Both the position numbers and the translations under genes were made by a program. From JBBDIO01 sp040880365 (GTDB lineage Bacteria; Chloroflexota; Anaerolineae; Caldilineales; Caldilineaceae), in contig JBBDIO010000094.1 in the NCBI GenBank assembly GCA_040880365.1, positions 1 through 6,146 on the forward strand: a DNA stretch of 6,146 bases, written 5' to 3'. Positions within the stretch are counted from its first letter, which is position 1. Every line of letters starts with the position of its first letter. Below the pieces are notes generated by a model that was given only the letters and a program-made list of their open reading frames with translations, was not told the origin of the DNA and searched no databases. Shown piece by piece: positions 1 through 5,223 of the stretch.

Positions 1-2
1 GG

Positions 3-632
3 CTCTTTGGCACGCTGTGGCTGACGGCGTTGATTTTCCACTATTGGCAGCCGCAGACGTTGCCGCTGGATACGATTCTCGCATTTGGCCTCATCATCAC
101 CCTCATCGACGCGTTGCGGCGTCCCGAAAACGCGCTGGCCGGCTGGATGGCGACCGCTGTGGGCGCGCTCTATATTGGGATGACGGTGGGGCAGGGAGTG
201 GCGCTGCGCCTGCTCGATAATGGGCTGTGGTGGCTGCTCTTCGCCTTTTTTGTCACCTGGACCAACGATACCACCGCCTATTTTGTGGGCGTGACGCTAG
301 GCCGTCACAAGCTTTGGCCGCGCCTCAGCCCCAAAAAGACCTGGGAAGGCACAGTCGGGGGCTGGGCTGGCGCGGCGATTATGGGCGGGCTGGTGATCTG
401 GTTGACGCCCTTGCATGCACCAATCTGGTTGGGGGTGGCGTTGGGCGGCGCGTGTGGCGGGCTGGCGCTGCTGGGCGATGTCGCAGTGAGTATGCTCAAG
501 CGCCAGGTAGGGGCCAAAGATAGTGGGCGTTTTCTGCCCGGCCACGGCGGTTTTCTCGACCGGATGGATAGCCTGCTCTTTGTCATGCCCTTTGTCTATC
601 AGATTGTCATTTTCTGGAATTGGGTTCCCTGA
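3..632 (+). CDS. cdsA: Phosphatidate cytidylyltransferase (CDP-diglyceride synthase), 5'-truncated
   Basis: This integral membrane enzyme makes CDP-diacylglycerol from CTP and phosphatidate, the branch point for phosphatidylglycerol, cardiolipin and other phospholipids. The frame is open from the left edge, so the true start lies outside the window. About 209 residues are present, compared with roughly 260-300 in the family, so the N-terminal membrane segments are missing. Several hydrophobic helices are visible. The C-terminal family signature lies at about 489-569 and matches throughout: S-x-L-K-R, then K-D-S-G-R-F-L-P-G-H-G-G and finally F-L-D-R-M-D. These residues form the metal and CTP binding centre in the family. 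The upstream T-N-D-T-T-A-Y-F and S-P-K-K-T-W-E-G motifs are also typical. The gene converges on rpe and ends in TGA at 630-632. A TTG at 30 opens part of the frame but is internal and not a credible start. Confidence 0.95.
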   Translation, partial: LFGTLWLTALIFHYWQPQTLPLDTILAFGLIITLIDALRRPENALAGWMATAVGALYIGMTVGQGVALRLLDNGLWWLLFAFFVTWTNDTTAYFVGVTLGRHKLWPRLSPKKTWEGTVGGWAGAAIMGGLVIWLTPLHAPIWLGVALGGACGGLALLGDVAVSMLKRQVGAKDSGRFLPGHGGFLDRMDSLLFVMPFVYQIVIFWNWVP

Positions 633-807
633 GCGTATTCACACCAAAGTATACTCCTAAAGATATAAGCCTCGACTCACCGCGTGGATCGATGGGCTGG
701 ATCGCGATTGCCTATCTGTGGGTGGCGACCTGGCCCTGGCGCGCCGAAATCGCGCGCACCGTCTATACGGCAATCTTTCTGCCCATCTTGCTGGGGCTGG
801 CTAGCTT
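633..807. other. Convergent intergenic gap between cdsA and rpe
   Basis: This is the space between two converging genes. Its first 60 bases or so are noticeably AT-richer than the flanking genes and hold TATA-like words (TATACT at 650-655, TATAAG at 664-669) without a well spaced -35 partner. The rest is GC-rich and forms part of a possible small reading frame listed separately. I looked for a stem-loop followed by a T-run on either strand and found none, so how the two converging transcripts end is not visible here. Confidence 0.5.
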
Positions 808-889
808 CTATACCATGCGCCACTGGGCATTGCCCGCGGCCTGGCGCAGCGTGCGGATATTTTCATCTACCCCGGCGCGGTCATTGTAG
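692..889 (+). CDS. Possible small membrane protein, 65 residues, overlapping the rpe 3' end
   Basis: I do not recognise this protein. The frame begins at an ATG and gives two hydrophobic stretches, roughly residues 2-15 (I-A-I-A-Y-L-W-V-A) and 24-40 (V-Y-T-A-I-F-L-P-I-L-L), separated by a short charged turn (R-A-E-I-A-R). The C-terminus, which is antisense to the last 27 codons of rpe, is less convincing. In favour of coding, 34 of the first 42 codons end in G or C, like the genes around it, and this segment is not explained by any other gene. Against it, there is no Shine-Dalgarno sequence before the ATG, and the frame overlaps rpe by 82 bases on the opposite strand. It could be a real small protein, a remnant of a longer membrane gene, or chance. 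The frame also stays open back into the end of cdsA through a TTG at 620. Confidence 0.3.
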   Translation: MGWIAIAYLWVATWPWRAEIARTVYTAIFLPILLGLASFYTMRHWALPAAWRSVRIFSSTPARSL

Positions 890-1497
890 ATTGCGCTGCC
901 CGCCACAATCACATTGGCGCCACTGCGCACTACATCGGCAATGTTCCCGGCGTCGATACCGCCATCTACCTGTAGATCGCAGAGGGGATTCACATCTTCG
1001 ATAAGCTGGCGCGCGCGGCGCAGCTTGTGGGTGCTGGTTTGGATAAACGGCTGCCCGCCAAAGCCCGGGTTGACGCTCATGATCAGCAACAGATCCAGAA
1101 ACGGCGCAATTTCGCGCACGGCTTCCAGCGGGGTCGCAGGGTTGAGCGCGACCCCCACCCGACAGCCCAATTCGTTGATGCGCTGCACGGTGCGATGCAG
1201 ATGGCGACAGGCTTCGGCGTGTACGGTGATCAGATTGGCGCCGGCTTCGGCAAACGCAGGCAACAGATGATCCGGTTCCTGGACCATGAGATGGACATCC
1301 AGCGCCAGATGGGTGGCGCGTTTCACCGCGGCGACCACACCAGGCCCAAAGCTGAGATTGGGGACGAATTGACCGTCCATCACATCCAGGTGAATGGCGT
1401 CGGCACCACCGGCCTGGGCGGCTTCGATGGCTTGTGCCAGGTTGCCAAAGTCGGCGGTGAGAATGGAAGGGTTGATCTGGAGGGCGTGAGCCGTCAT
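808..1497 (-). CDS. rpe: Ribulose-phosphate 3-epimerase
   Basis: This cytoplasmic TIM-barrel enzyme interconverts D-ribulose 5-phosphate and D-xylulose 5-phosphate in the pentose phosphate pathway and, where present, the Calvin cycle. The 229-residue protein has the normal family length. Both family signatures are present: I-H-L-D-V-M-D-G-Q-F-V-P-N at 35-47 and L-I-M-S-V-N-P-G-F-G-G-Q-P-F at 138-151. The expected metal ligands and catalytic acids are H36, D38, H69 and D178 (in Q-V-D-G-G-I). The phosphate-binding end, G-S-A-I-Y, is also intact. The ATG at 1497 places I-N-P-S-I-L at residues 8-13, as usual, but no clear Shine-Dalgarno precedes it. It is the last gene of the leftward run and lies 46 bases after the hydrolase. 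That gap is occupied by a duplicated 15-base element. Translation may depend on upstream genes, or initiation may use an unusual leader. Confidence 0.97.
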   Translation of the reverse strand: MTAHALQINPSILTADFGNLAQAIEAAQAGGADAIHLDVMDGQFVPNLSFGPGVVAAVKRATHLALDVHLMVQEPDHLLPAFAEAGANLITVHAEACRHLHRTVQRINELGCRVGVALNPATPLEAVREIAPFLDLLLIMSVNPGFGGQPFIQTSTHKLRRARQLIEDVNPLCDLQVDGGIDAGNIADVVRSGANVIVAGSAIYNDRAGVDENIRTLRQAAGNAQWRMV

Positions 1498-1507
1498 GGA
1501 GCTACTC

Positions 1508-1539
1508 GTTCTAGTGAGAAAATTGTTCTAGTGAGAAAA
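1508..1539. repeat. Perfect 15-bp direct repeat with 17-bp period between hydrolase and rpe
   Basis: The word GTTCTAGTGAGAAAA occurs at 1508-1522 and again at 1525-1539, separated by TT. Each copy contains the small dyad TTCT-N4-AGAA. The pair fills most of the 46-base gap just upstream of the rpe start. It could be a tandem duplication by slippage, or a two-site binding element or leader for rpe. No function can be read from it directly. Confidence 0.8.
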
Positions 1540-1551
1540 ATCTTTAAGATT
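1539..1551. repeat. Perfect 6+6 dyad across the hydrolase stop codon
   Basis: AATCTT-T-AAGATT is a perfect inverted repeat with a single central base, and it includes the TAA stop of the hydrolase at 1544-1546. On the minus strand it runs into TTTTTCTC. As RNA the stem would be AT-only and, with a realistic loop, four pairs long, so it is too weak to call a terminator. It may be chance or a protein-binding dyad. Confidence 0.45.
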
Positions 1552-2413
1552 CGGCCAGAAACTCGCGCAGCAGATCGGCGACTTTCCAGCTTTGGCGAAA
1601 GATGAGGGCGTGGCTCTGGTCGGGGATCACATGCAGACGTGCGGCCGGCAGATGCGCCGCCATCTTGCGGGCGATCGCCACGGGGAAAAATTCATCCTCC
1701 GCACCGTGGATAATACACACCGGCATTGACCAGTTCGCCAGGGCATCCAGCGGGAGATCCAGCGTCAGCTCTGGGGCGCGGTCGCCCGTGGCGGGCAGAA
1801 TTTCCCGGCGAAAATAGCCGTCGCCCTGATATTTGTCATGCAGTGCGGCGGTGGCATCCAACCAGTTTTTGCCAAAGCGAAAGCGATCCGGGTCGGTGGT
1901 GACGGGTGCGCCCGCAGTGGCAGGGTTCATGCTGTGGGTGGTGCTCACCAGCATGAGCGAGGCCGGGCTGGCCCAGCCCTCGTGCACCAGCCATTGGGCA
2001 AGCATCCCCCCGGCGCTGACACCCGCCAGATGACCCTGTCCCGCGCCCACATGGGCCATGAGATCGGCAAGCTGGCAGGCGATGGCGCGATAGGCAAAAT
2101 CGGCGGGATGTCCCACAGATCGTCCGTGGCCGGGCAGATCGGGCAAGAGCACCCGGTAGTCGTCGGTCAATTTGGCCGCGATAGTGCCCCACGCGGTGCG
2201 ACCCGTGCTCATGAAATTGTGCAGCAGCGTGATCCACGGCTTGGCGGGCGCATTGGCTGCAGCGTCCGGCGTTTCTGGATCGAATGTATCTGTGCCCAGA
2301 ATTTCGTAATAGATGCTGCCGGTATCGGTCGCGAATTCCGATGCGAATTCCGATTCGCCATTTCCAGCGTTGTTGCCCGCGCTGTTATCTCCGGTGGCGG
2401 CGCGTCTAGACAT
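1544..2413 (-). CDS. Alpha/beta-hydrolase fold protein
   Basis: This is a soluble serine hydrolase of the broad alpha/beta-hydrolase_1 family (esterases, lipases, lactonases, haloperoxidase-like enzymes); the substrate cannot be read from the sequence. Using the ATG at 2413 (289 residues), the triad is Ser133 in the elbow G-V-S-A-G-G, Asp240 in H-G-A-E-D-E-F-F, and His268 in D-Q-S-H-A. The oxyanion region is L-L-H-N-F near residue 65, followed by D-L-P-G-H-G-R-S at 92-99. The first 57 residues or so are polar and low in complexity, with a short S-E-F-A duplication. No signal peptide is seen. The start at 2413 is preferred over the GTG at 2422 because AGGAG at 2424-2428 lies 10 bases before it and only one base before the GTG. 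It overlaps the upstream protease gene by 8 bases, which suggests translational coupling. Confidence 0.88.
   Translation of the reverse strand: MSRRAATGDNSAGNNAGNGESEFASEFATDTGSIYYEILGTDTFDPETPDAAANAPAKPWITLLHNFMSTGRTAWGTIAAKLTDDYRVLLPDLPGHGRSVGHPADFAYRAIACQLADLMAHVGAGQGHLAGVSAGGMLAQWLVHEGWASPASLMLVSTTHSMNPATAGAPVTTDPDRFRFGKNWLDATAALHDKYQGDGYFRREILPATGDRAPELTLDLPLDALANWSMPVCIIHGAEDEFFPVAIARKMAAHLPAARLHVIPDQSHALIFRQSWKVADLLREFLAES
2331..2354. repeat. 12-bp tandem duplication inside the hydrolase gene
   Basis: GCGAATTCCGAT occurs twice in a row (2331-2342 and 2343-2354). On the coding strand it encodes a duplicated S-E-F-A in the polar N-terminal extension. The 12-base unit keeps the frame, so this is probably a recent slippage expansion in a tolerant disordered region. 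Confidence 0.8.
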
Positions 2414-3593
2414 CCGCCGCACGCTCCTGAGATGGAGTCGATTCGGGCTGGGTGGCGCGCGTGCCTTCCTGGGCTGCGCCCATCACCTGGAAGACCTCGG
2501 TAATGTCGTCGATGTTCAGCAGGCCCAGAAAATTGGCGTCTTCTTTGATGGCGACCACGCGTGAACCTTCGCCTACCATCTTTTCCCAGACTTCGGCCAG
2601 GGTCATATCGGGCGGGCAGACGGGCACATCTTCGGCTTTGATCATGCAATCTACCACACGACCATCTGGCCCAGAGGTTTTGAGTCCCTGCACCAGGCGT
2701 TGCCGGGTCATCACGCCGATGAACTTGCCCGAAAGGTCTTTGACCGGATAGTCGGTTTGATAGCTGTTCATGATGAGATCGACGGCACGGCTGATCTGTT
2801 CGCTGGCATAGAGGCTGGTGGCATTGCGGGGCAGCGCGGCACGGGCCTTGATGTGTTTCAAAACGGCGCGACTTTCCACCGCTTCCAGCTCGGCCCCGCC
2901 CCCCACATAGACAAAGAAGGCAATCAGCAGCAGGAAGATACCGCCGCCGAAGATGCCCCAAATGGCGAACAGCACGGCCATAATCCGGCCCACCGTGACC
3001 GCGGCGCGGGTGGCGCGCACACGGGGCATACCCATTGCCAGCACCGCGCGCAGAATGCGCCCCCCATCCATGGGGAAGGCGGGCAACAGATTGAAGAGCG
3101 CCAACAGAATATTGGTGCCGATGAGATAGACCAGCAGATTGCCCACGCCGGGCGTCTGCATATTCGCCAGAATCTGCATGGGGTTGACGGGCAGCATTCC
3201 GGCGCGCACCTCTAGCGAAACGGCCACCAATGCAAGCGGCACCAGGAGCAGGGCCAGCGCAATATTCACCAGTGGCCCAGCCAGGGCGATGATGAATTCC
3301 TGGCGCGGCTTATCGGGCATGCGCGCCAGGTTGGCAACGCCACCGATGGGCAACAGGGTGATGTTGGTCACTTCGATCTTGTAATATTGTGCGACCAGCG
3401 CATGGCCAAATTCATGCAGGGTGACGCAGACGAAAAGTAACAGGATCACCAGTATGCCATAGAGCGCACCCGCGATGGGTCCTGCCGGTCCCGAGCTGAA
3501 TATGAAGGCGCCATAGCCCAGAATCAGGATGAAGGACCAATGGACACGGACATCGATATTGAAGATACGAAACAGGGTTAGGGAAGATCCCAC
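2406..3593 (-). CDS. Site-2-type intramembrane zinc metalloprotease (M50) with two CBS domains
   Basis: This is a polytopic membrane protease of the M50 family, in the CBS-tailed group related to SpoIVFB and archaeal S2P, which cleaves substrates within or next to the membrane. Of 395 residues, the first 235 or so hold about six hydrophobic segments. The zinc motif H-E-F-G-H is at 60-64 within a membrane helix, and the third ligand is D176 in N-L-L-P-A-F-P-M-D-G-G-R (168-179). G-G-V-A-N at 84-88 and A-G-P-L-V-N at 105-110 are further family motifs. Residues about 248-370 form a CBS pair, with Y-P-V-K-D-L-S-G-K-F-I-G-V-M-T in the first copy and F-L-G-L-L-N-I-D-D-I in the second. CBS pairs commonly bind adenine nucleotides, so activity may respond to energy state. 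The GTG start is supported by AAGGAG five bases upstream. The 3' end overlaps the hydrolase. The substrate is unknown, and no anti-sigma factor gene is nearby. Confidence 0.95.
   Translation of the reverse strand: MGSSLTLFRIFNIDVRVHWSFILILGYGAFIFSSGPAGPIAGALYGILVILLLFVCVTLHEFGHALVAQYYKIEVTNITLLPIGGVANLARMPDKPRQEFIIALAGPLVNIALALLLVPLALVAVSLEVRAGMLPVNPMQILANMQTPGVGNLLVYLIGTNILLALFNLLPAFPMDGGRILRAVLAMGMPRVRATRAAVTVGRIMAVLFAIWGIFGGGIFLLLIAFFVYVGGGAELEAVESRAVLKHIKARAALPRNATSLYASEQISRAVDLIMNSYQTDYPVKDLSGKFIGVMTRQRLVQGLKTSGPDGRVVDCMIKAEDVPVCPPDMTLAEVWEKMVGEGSRVVAIKEDANFLGLLNIDDITEVFQVMGAAQEGTRATQPESTPSQERAADV
2424..2428 (-). promoter_or_regulatory. Shine-Dalgarno for the hydrolase
   Basis: AGGAG on the minus strand lies inside the last codons of the protease gene, 10 bases before the ATG at 2413-2411. 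It decides between that ATG and the GTG at 2422, which it nearly touches. Confidence 0.6.
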
Positions 3594-3598
3594 GACGA

Positions 3599-3604
3599 CT
3601 CCTT
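3599..3604 (-). promoter_or_regulatory. Shine-Dalgarno for the M50 protease
   Basis: A full AAGGAG on the minus strand lies five bases before the GTG at 3593-3591. It is the best ribosome-binding site in the window and supports a GTG rather than an ATG start. Confidence 0.75.
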
Positions 3605-3637
3605 ACTTTCTACAGGCGTTTTCATCATGCGGTCTTG

Positions 3638-3667
3638 CTTATAGATTTTCTCCGGTGGACATGGCAG
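3638..3667 (-). promoter_or_regulatory. Candidate sigma-70 type promoter before the M50 protease
   Basis: On the minus strand CTGCCA (3667-3662, four of six matches to TTGACA) is followed after 18 bases by TATAAG (3643-3638). Transcription would begin near 3631 and leave a leader of about 38 bases with the AAGGAG site. If real, it separates the protease-hydrolase unit from slipin-DUF971. Confidence 0.4.
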
Positions 3668-3670
3668 ATT

Positions 3671-3702
3671 TGCCGTCACCTTTTTCGTCAACGTGCCGTC
3701 AC
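3671..3702. repeat. Direct repeat of TGCCGTCAC upstream of the candidate protease promoter
   Basis: TGCCGTCAC occurs exactly at 3671-3679 and 3694-3702, 23 bases apart start to start, or about two helical turns. Both copies lie just upstream of the candidate -35 element. The placement suits an activator or response regulator binding to one face of the helix, but no regulator gene is in the window to support this. Confidence 0.6.
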
Positions 3703-3713
3703 ACTTGTCGGCA
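3694..3713 (-). other. Stem-loop just after the DUF971 stop codon
   Basis: Two bases past the TAA stop of the DUF971 gene, TGCCGACA and TGACGGCA form an eight-base inverted repeat with one mismatch and a four-base AGTG loop. It has no T-run after it, so it is not a classical terminator. It could stabilise the 3' end, or it could simply be part of the TGCCGTCAC repeat pattern with which it overlaps. Confidence 0.4.
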
Positions 3714-3715
3714 AT

Positions 3716-4087
3716 TTAATCATCGGGCAAGAGCGGCGGTGCGCCATCGGGGTTGCACTGGGCACACGGACACGAATGGCGCAGGGCGGAAAAAACATAG
3801 ATGCCCGTGGCGTGTCCATCGGTCCAGTCGAAGCGCACCGCGTAGTGACCCACCAATTCGGCCCCGGCGATTTCGGTGCTGGGCAGCGGGCCGGAATTCA
3901 GTTTTAGCATATTGCTGGCGCTCTGCATGACCGCGGCCCGCCGTTCTTCGCGACAGGTGGCACACGGACAGTTGGCGCGCAGCCAGCGCAAGGGGTAAGT
4001 GCTCGCGTGGCCGTCGGACCAGATGACGTCGAGCGCCCCTTCTGCCCGGTTAACGGTGAGCGACCGGGGTCGCGTTCCAATCTCCAT
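3716..4087 (-). CDS. DUF971 (gamma-butyrobetaine hydroxylase N-terminal-like) protein
   Basis: This 123-residue stand-alone protein belongs to the DUF971/GBBH-like N-terminal family. In eukaryotes that domain is the zinc-binding N-terminus of gamma-butyrobetaine hydroxylase, and it also forms the C-terminus of the plastid iron-sulfur scaffold HCF101. The role of free bacterial copies is not established. The sequence has two similar halves. The first, W-S-D-G-H-A-S at 23-29, leads to L-R-A-N-C-P-C-A-T-C at 36-45. The second, W-T-D-G-H-A-T-G-I-Y at 88-97, leads to L-R-H-S-C-P-C-A-Q-C at 102-111. The six cysteines and nearby histidines suggest a metal site. There is no signal peptide or membrane segment. 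The ATG at 4087 fits the family length; its Shine-Dalgarno is weak. It lies 78 bases after slipin and is probably co-transcribed with it. Confidence 0.9.
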   Translation of the reverse strand: MEIGTRPRSLTVNRAEGALDVIWSDGHASTYPLRWLRANCPCATCREERRAAVMQSASNMLKLNSGPLPSTEIAGAELVGHYAVRFDWTDGHATGIYVFSALRHSCPCAQCNPDGAPPLLPDD

Positions 4088-4119
4088 ACGTGCGCATATC
4101 TCGATTTCTATAGCTGGCT

Positions 4120-4142
4120 GGCCTGTAATAACCTGACAGGCC
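4120..4142. other. 7-bp GC-rich inverted repeat between slipin and DUF971 genes
   Basis: GGCCTGT (4120-4126) and ACAGGCC (4136-4142) are perfect inverted arms around a nine-base loop. Read leftward from slipin, the hairpin lies 23 bases after the stop codon. It is not followed by a T-run. It may be a processing or attenuation hairpin that sets the relative expression of the two genes, rather than a full terminator. Confidence 0.5.
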
Positions 4143-4165
4143 CCATCGCGGGTGCGTTCTATGGT

Positions 4166-4951
4166 CTAGGTGTTGCTGTTGCGGTTCCCATTGCCCGATG
4201 CGCTATCCAGCATCCCGCGGAAAAGTTCGATGGGCAGCGGGAAGATGACCGTGCTGTTATTTTCTGCCGAAATTTCTTGCAATGTCTGCAAATAGCGCAA
4301 TTGCAGTGCGCCGCCCTGTCCTGCCATGACGCCCGCGGCTTCGGCCAATTGTTTGGATGCCAGCAACTCCCCTTCGGCGTGGATAATCTTGGCGCGTTTA
4401 TCGCGCTCCGCTTCGGCCTGGCGCGCCATCGCGCGCTGCATACTCTGGGGTAATTCTACATCCTTCACTTCGACTACGCTCACCTTCACGCCCCAGGGTT
4501 CGGTCTGTTCGTCGATAATTTTTTGCAGTTGCCGGTTTATCTCATCGCGCTCCGCCAGCAGCTCGTCCAGTTCGCTTTGGCCCATGACCGAACGCATTGT
4601 GGTTTGTGCCAGCTGGCCTCTCGCCTGCAAATAGTTGGAAATATTGACCACCGACGCCACCGGATCGATGACTCGGAAATAGCAGACCGCGTTTACCTTG
4701 ATGGTCACATTGTCGCGCGTGATGGCTTCCTGGGTGGGCACGTCCATAGTCACCACGCGTAAATCGACATTGACCATCTGGTCGATGAACGGAATGATGA
4801 AAAAGAGGCCCGGGCCTTTGGGTCCCTGGACGCGCCCCAAACGGAAGACGACGCCGCGTTCATATTCCGGCACAATTTTGATAGAGGCGCGCAGAATTGA
4901 ACCCAGGATCAACAGCACGATGACGACGGTCGTCAGATTACTTACATCCAT
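4166..4951 (-). CDS. Slipin / stomatin-like SPFH-domain membrane protein
   Basis: This membrane scaffold protein belongs to the stomatin (slipin) branch of the SPFH/prohibitin superfamily. These proteins oligomerise in the membrane and often control membrane proteases or organise lipid domains. The 261-residue protein has one N-terminal membrane helix at about 6-20. The SPFH domain starts at I-V-P-E-Y-E-R-G-V-V-F-R-L-G-R (26-40) and includes P-G-L-F-F-I-I-P-F-I-D, T-Q-E-A-I-T-R-D-N-V-T-I-K-V and the late G-V-K-V-S-V-V-E-V-K-D-V-E-L-P. An Ala/Glu/Lys-rich helical region follows (M-A-R-Q-A-E-A-E-R-D-K-R-A-K), likely coiled coil. The Asn/Gly-rich tail appears disordered. The ATG at 4951 follows GGGGA by nine bases. 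Prokaryotic slipins commonly sit beside an NfeD-type protease; none is here. Instead an M50 protease lies two genes downstream on the same strand. Confidence 0.95.
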   Translation of the reverse strand: MDVSNLTTVVIVLLILGSILRASIKIVPEYERGVVFRLGRVQGPKGPGLFFIIPFIDQMVNVDLRVVTMDVPTQEAITRDNVTIKVNAVCYFRVIDPVASVVNISNYLQARGQLAQTTMRSVMGQSELDELLAERDEINRQLQKIIDEQTEPWGVKVSVVEVKDVELPQSMQRAMARQAEAERDKRAKIIHAEGELLASKQLAEAAGVMAGQGGALQLRYLQTLQEISAENNSTVIFPLPIELFRGMLDSASGNGNRNSNT

Positions 4952-5027
4952 GTTTTGGGTTCCCCACTTGGCGAAAACGATGGCTTACAGTCGCTCGACG
5001 GCGCATAGATTGTCACTCGATGATCCA

Positions 5028-5048
5028 CTGATCACCCTCTGATCACCC
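5028..5048. repeat. 11-bp tandem repeat CTGATCACCC(T) upstream of slipin
   Basis: CTGATCACCCT at 5028-5038 is followed at once by CTGATCACCC at 5039-5048, one helical turn apart. Each contains the palindrome TGATCA, and a further TGATC lies at 5021-5025. If slipin is transcribed from the AT-rich element near 5060, the repeats fall just inside the transcript start, a position that suits a repressor operator. Confidence 0.65.
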
Positions 5049-5122
5049 ATGTCTGCCTATATTTAACCATGACTACTCACGAACAACGGACAGACTTCCT
5101 GGTTCAGAGTATGCCCCATTGC

Positions 5123-5152
5123 TTGGCAGTATACAGTCTTCGACTATACAAT
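5123..5152 (+). promoter_or_regulatory. Candidate sigma-70 type promoter for the lipoprotein gene
   Basis: TTGGCA (5123-5128, five of six matches) precedes either TATACA (5145-5150, 16-base spacer) or TACAAT (5147-5152, five of six, 18-base spacer). Transcription would start near 5158-5160 and leave a leader of about 65 bases. The spacer holds an interrupted dyad: GTAT and AGTC at 5129-5138 pair with GACT and ATAC at 5142-5149, with two extra bases on the left arm. Confidence 0.45.
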
Positions 5153-5155
5153 ACA

Positions 5156-5166
5156 AACAAATTGTT
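5156..5166. repeat. Perfect dyad AACAA-A-TTGTT at the predicted transcript start
   Basis: Five-base arms with a single central A form a perfect 11-base palindrome that would span the predicted start of transcription of the lipoprotein gene. It could be an operator. Palindromes this short and AT-rich also arise by chance. Confidence 0.35.
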
Positions 5167-5223
5167 AAAATCCCATACCCACCTTGCTAACTGGTGGACA
5201 ATAAAAAAGACCCCATATTCTTT

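Larger units (their letters stand above)
4952..5223. promoter_or_regulatory. Divergent AT-rich control region between slipin and the lipoprotein
   Basis: These 272 bases separate two divergent genes and should hold both promoters. The part near the lipoprotein is clearly AT-rich compared with the genes. Leftward, a weak promoter for slipin may use TTGTTC (5086-5081) with the AT-rich stretch TAAATATAG near 5065-5057. Spacing and matches are poor, so this is only a location guess. Between it and slipin lies an 11-base tandem repeat. Rightward, a better promoter candidate and two dyads precede the lipoprotein. A short frame at 5069-5290 is present but looks like background. Confidence 0.6.

Noticed and set aside
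1508..1539. Repeat pair as the start of a CRISPR array or LexA box
   Set aside because: Two 15-base copies separated by two bases do not form repeat-spacer units. The nearest match to a GAAC-N4-GTTC LexA box has the wrong arm and spacing.
1539..1551. AATCTT/AAGATT dyad plus T-run as an intrinsic terminator after the hydrolase
   Set aside because: The only possible RNA stem is about four A-U rich pairs once a loop is allowed, too weak for a terminator, and rpe follows closely on the same strand.
1027..1605. Long + strand frame of 192 residues opposite rpe
   Set aside because: It is antisense to rpe, whose product matches both family signatures over its full length. The frame has no recognisable motif and is a by-product of GC-rich codon usage.
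1838..2503. Long + strand frame of 221 residues opposite the hydrolase
   Set aside because: It lies opposite a hydrolase with an intact catalytic triad; its composition (Gly, Arg, Ala, Pro rich) is that of a shadow frame.
2209..2961. Minus-strand frame of 250 residues spanning the protease-hydrolase junction
   Set aside because: It is on the same strand but in another frame than the CBS region of the protease, is rich in Arg, Gly and Pro, and has no family motif. The protease frame continues intact through here, so this is not a frameshifted gene.
5179..5197. CCACC / GGTGG inverted repeat as a terminator
   Set aside because: The stem has only five pairs. On the + strand it is followed by an A-rich, not T-rich, stretch, and on the minus strand the T-run comes before the hairpin.
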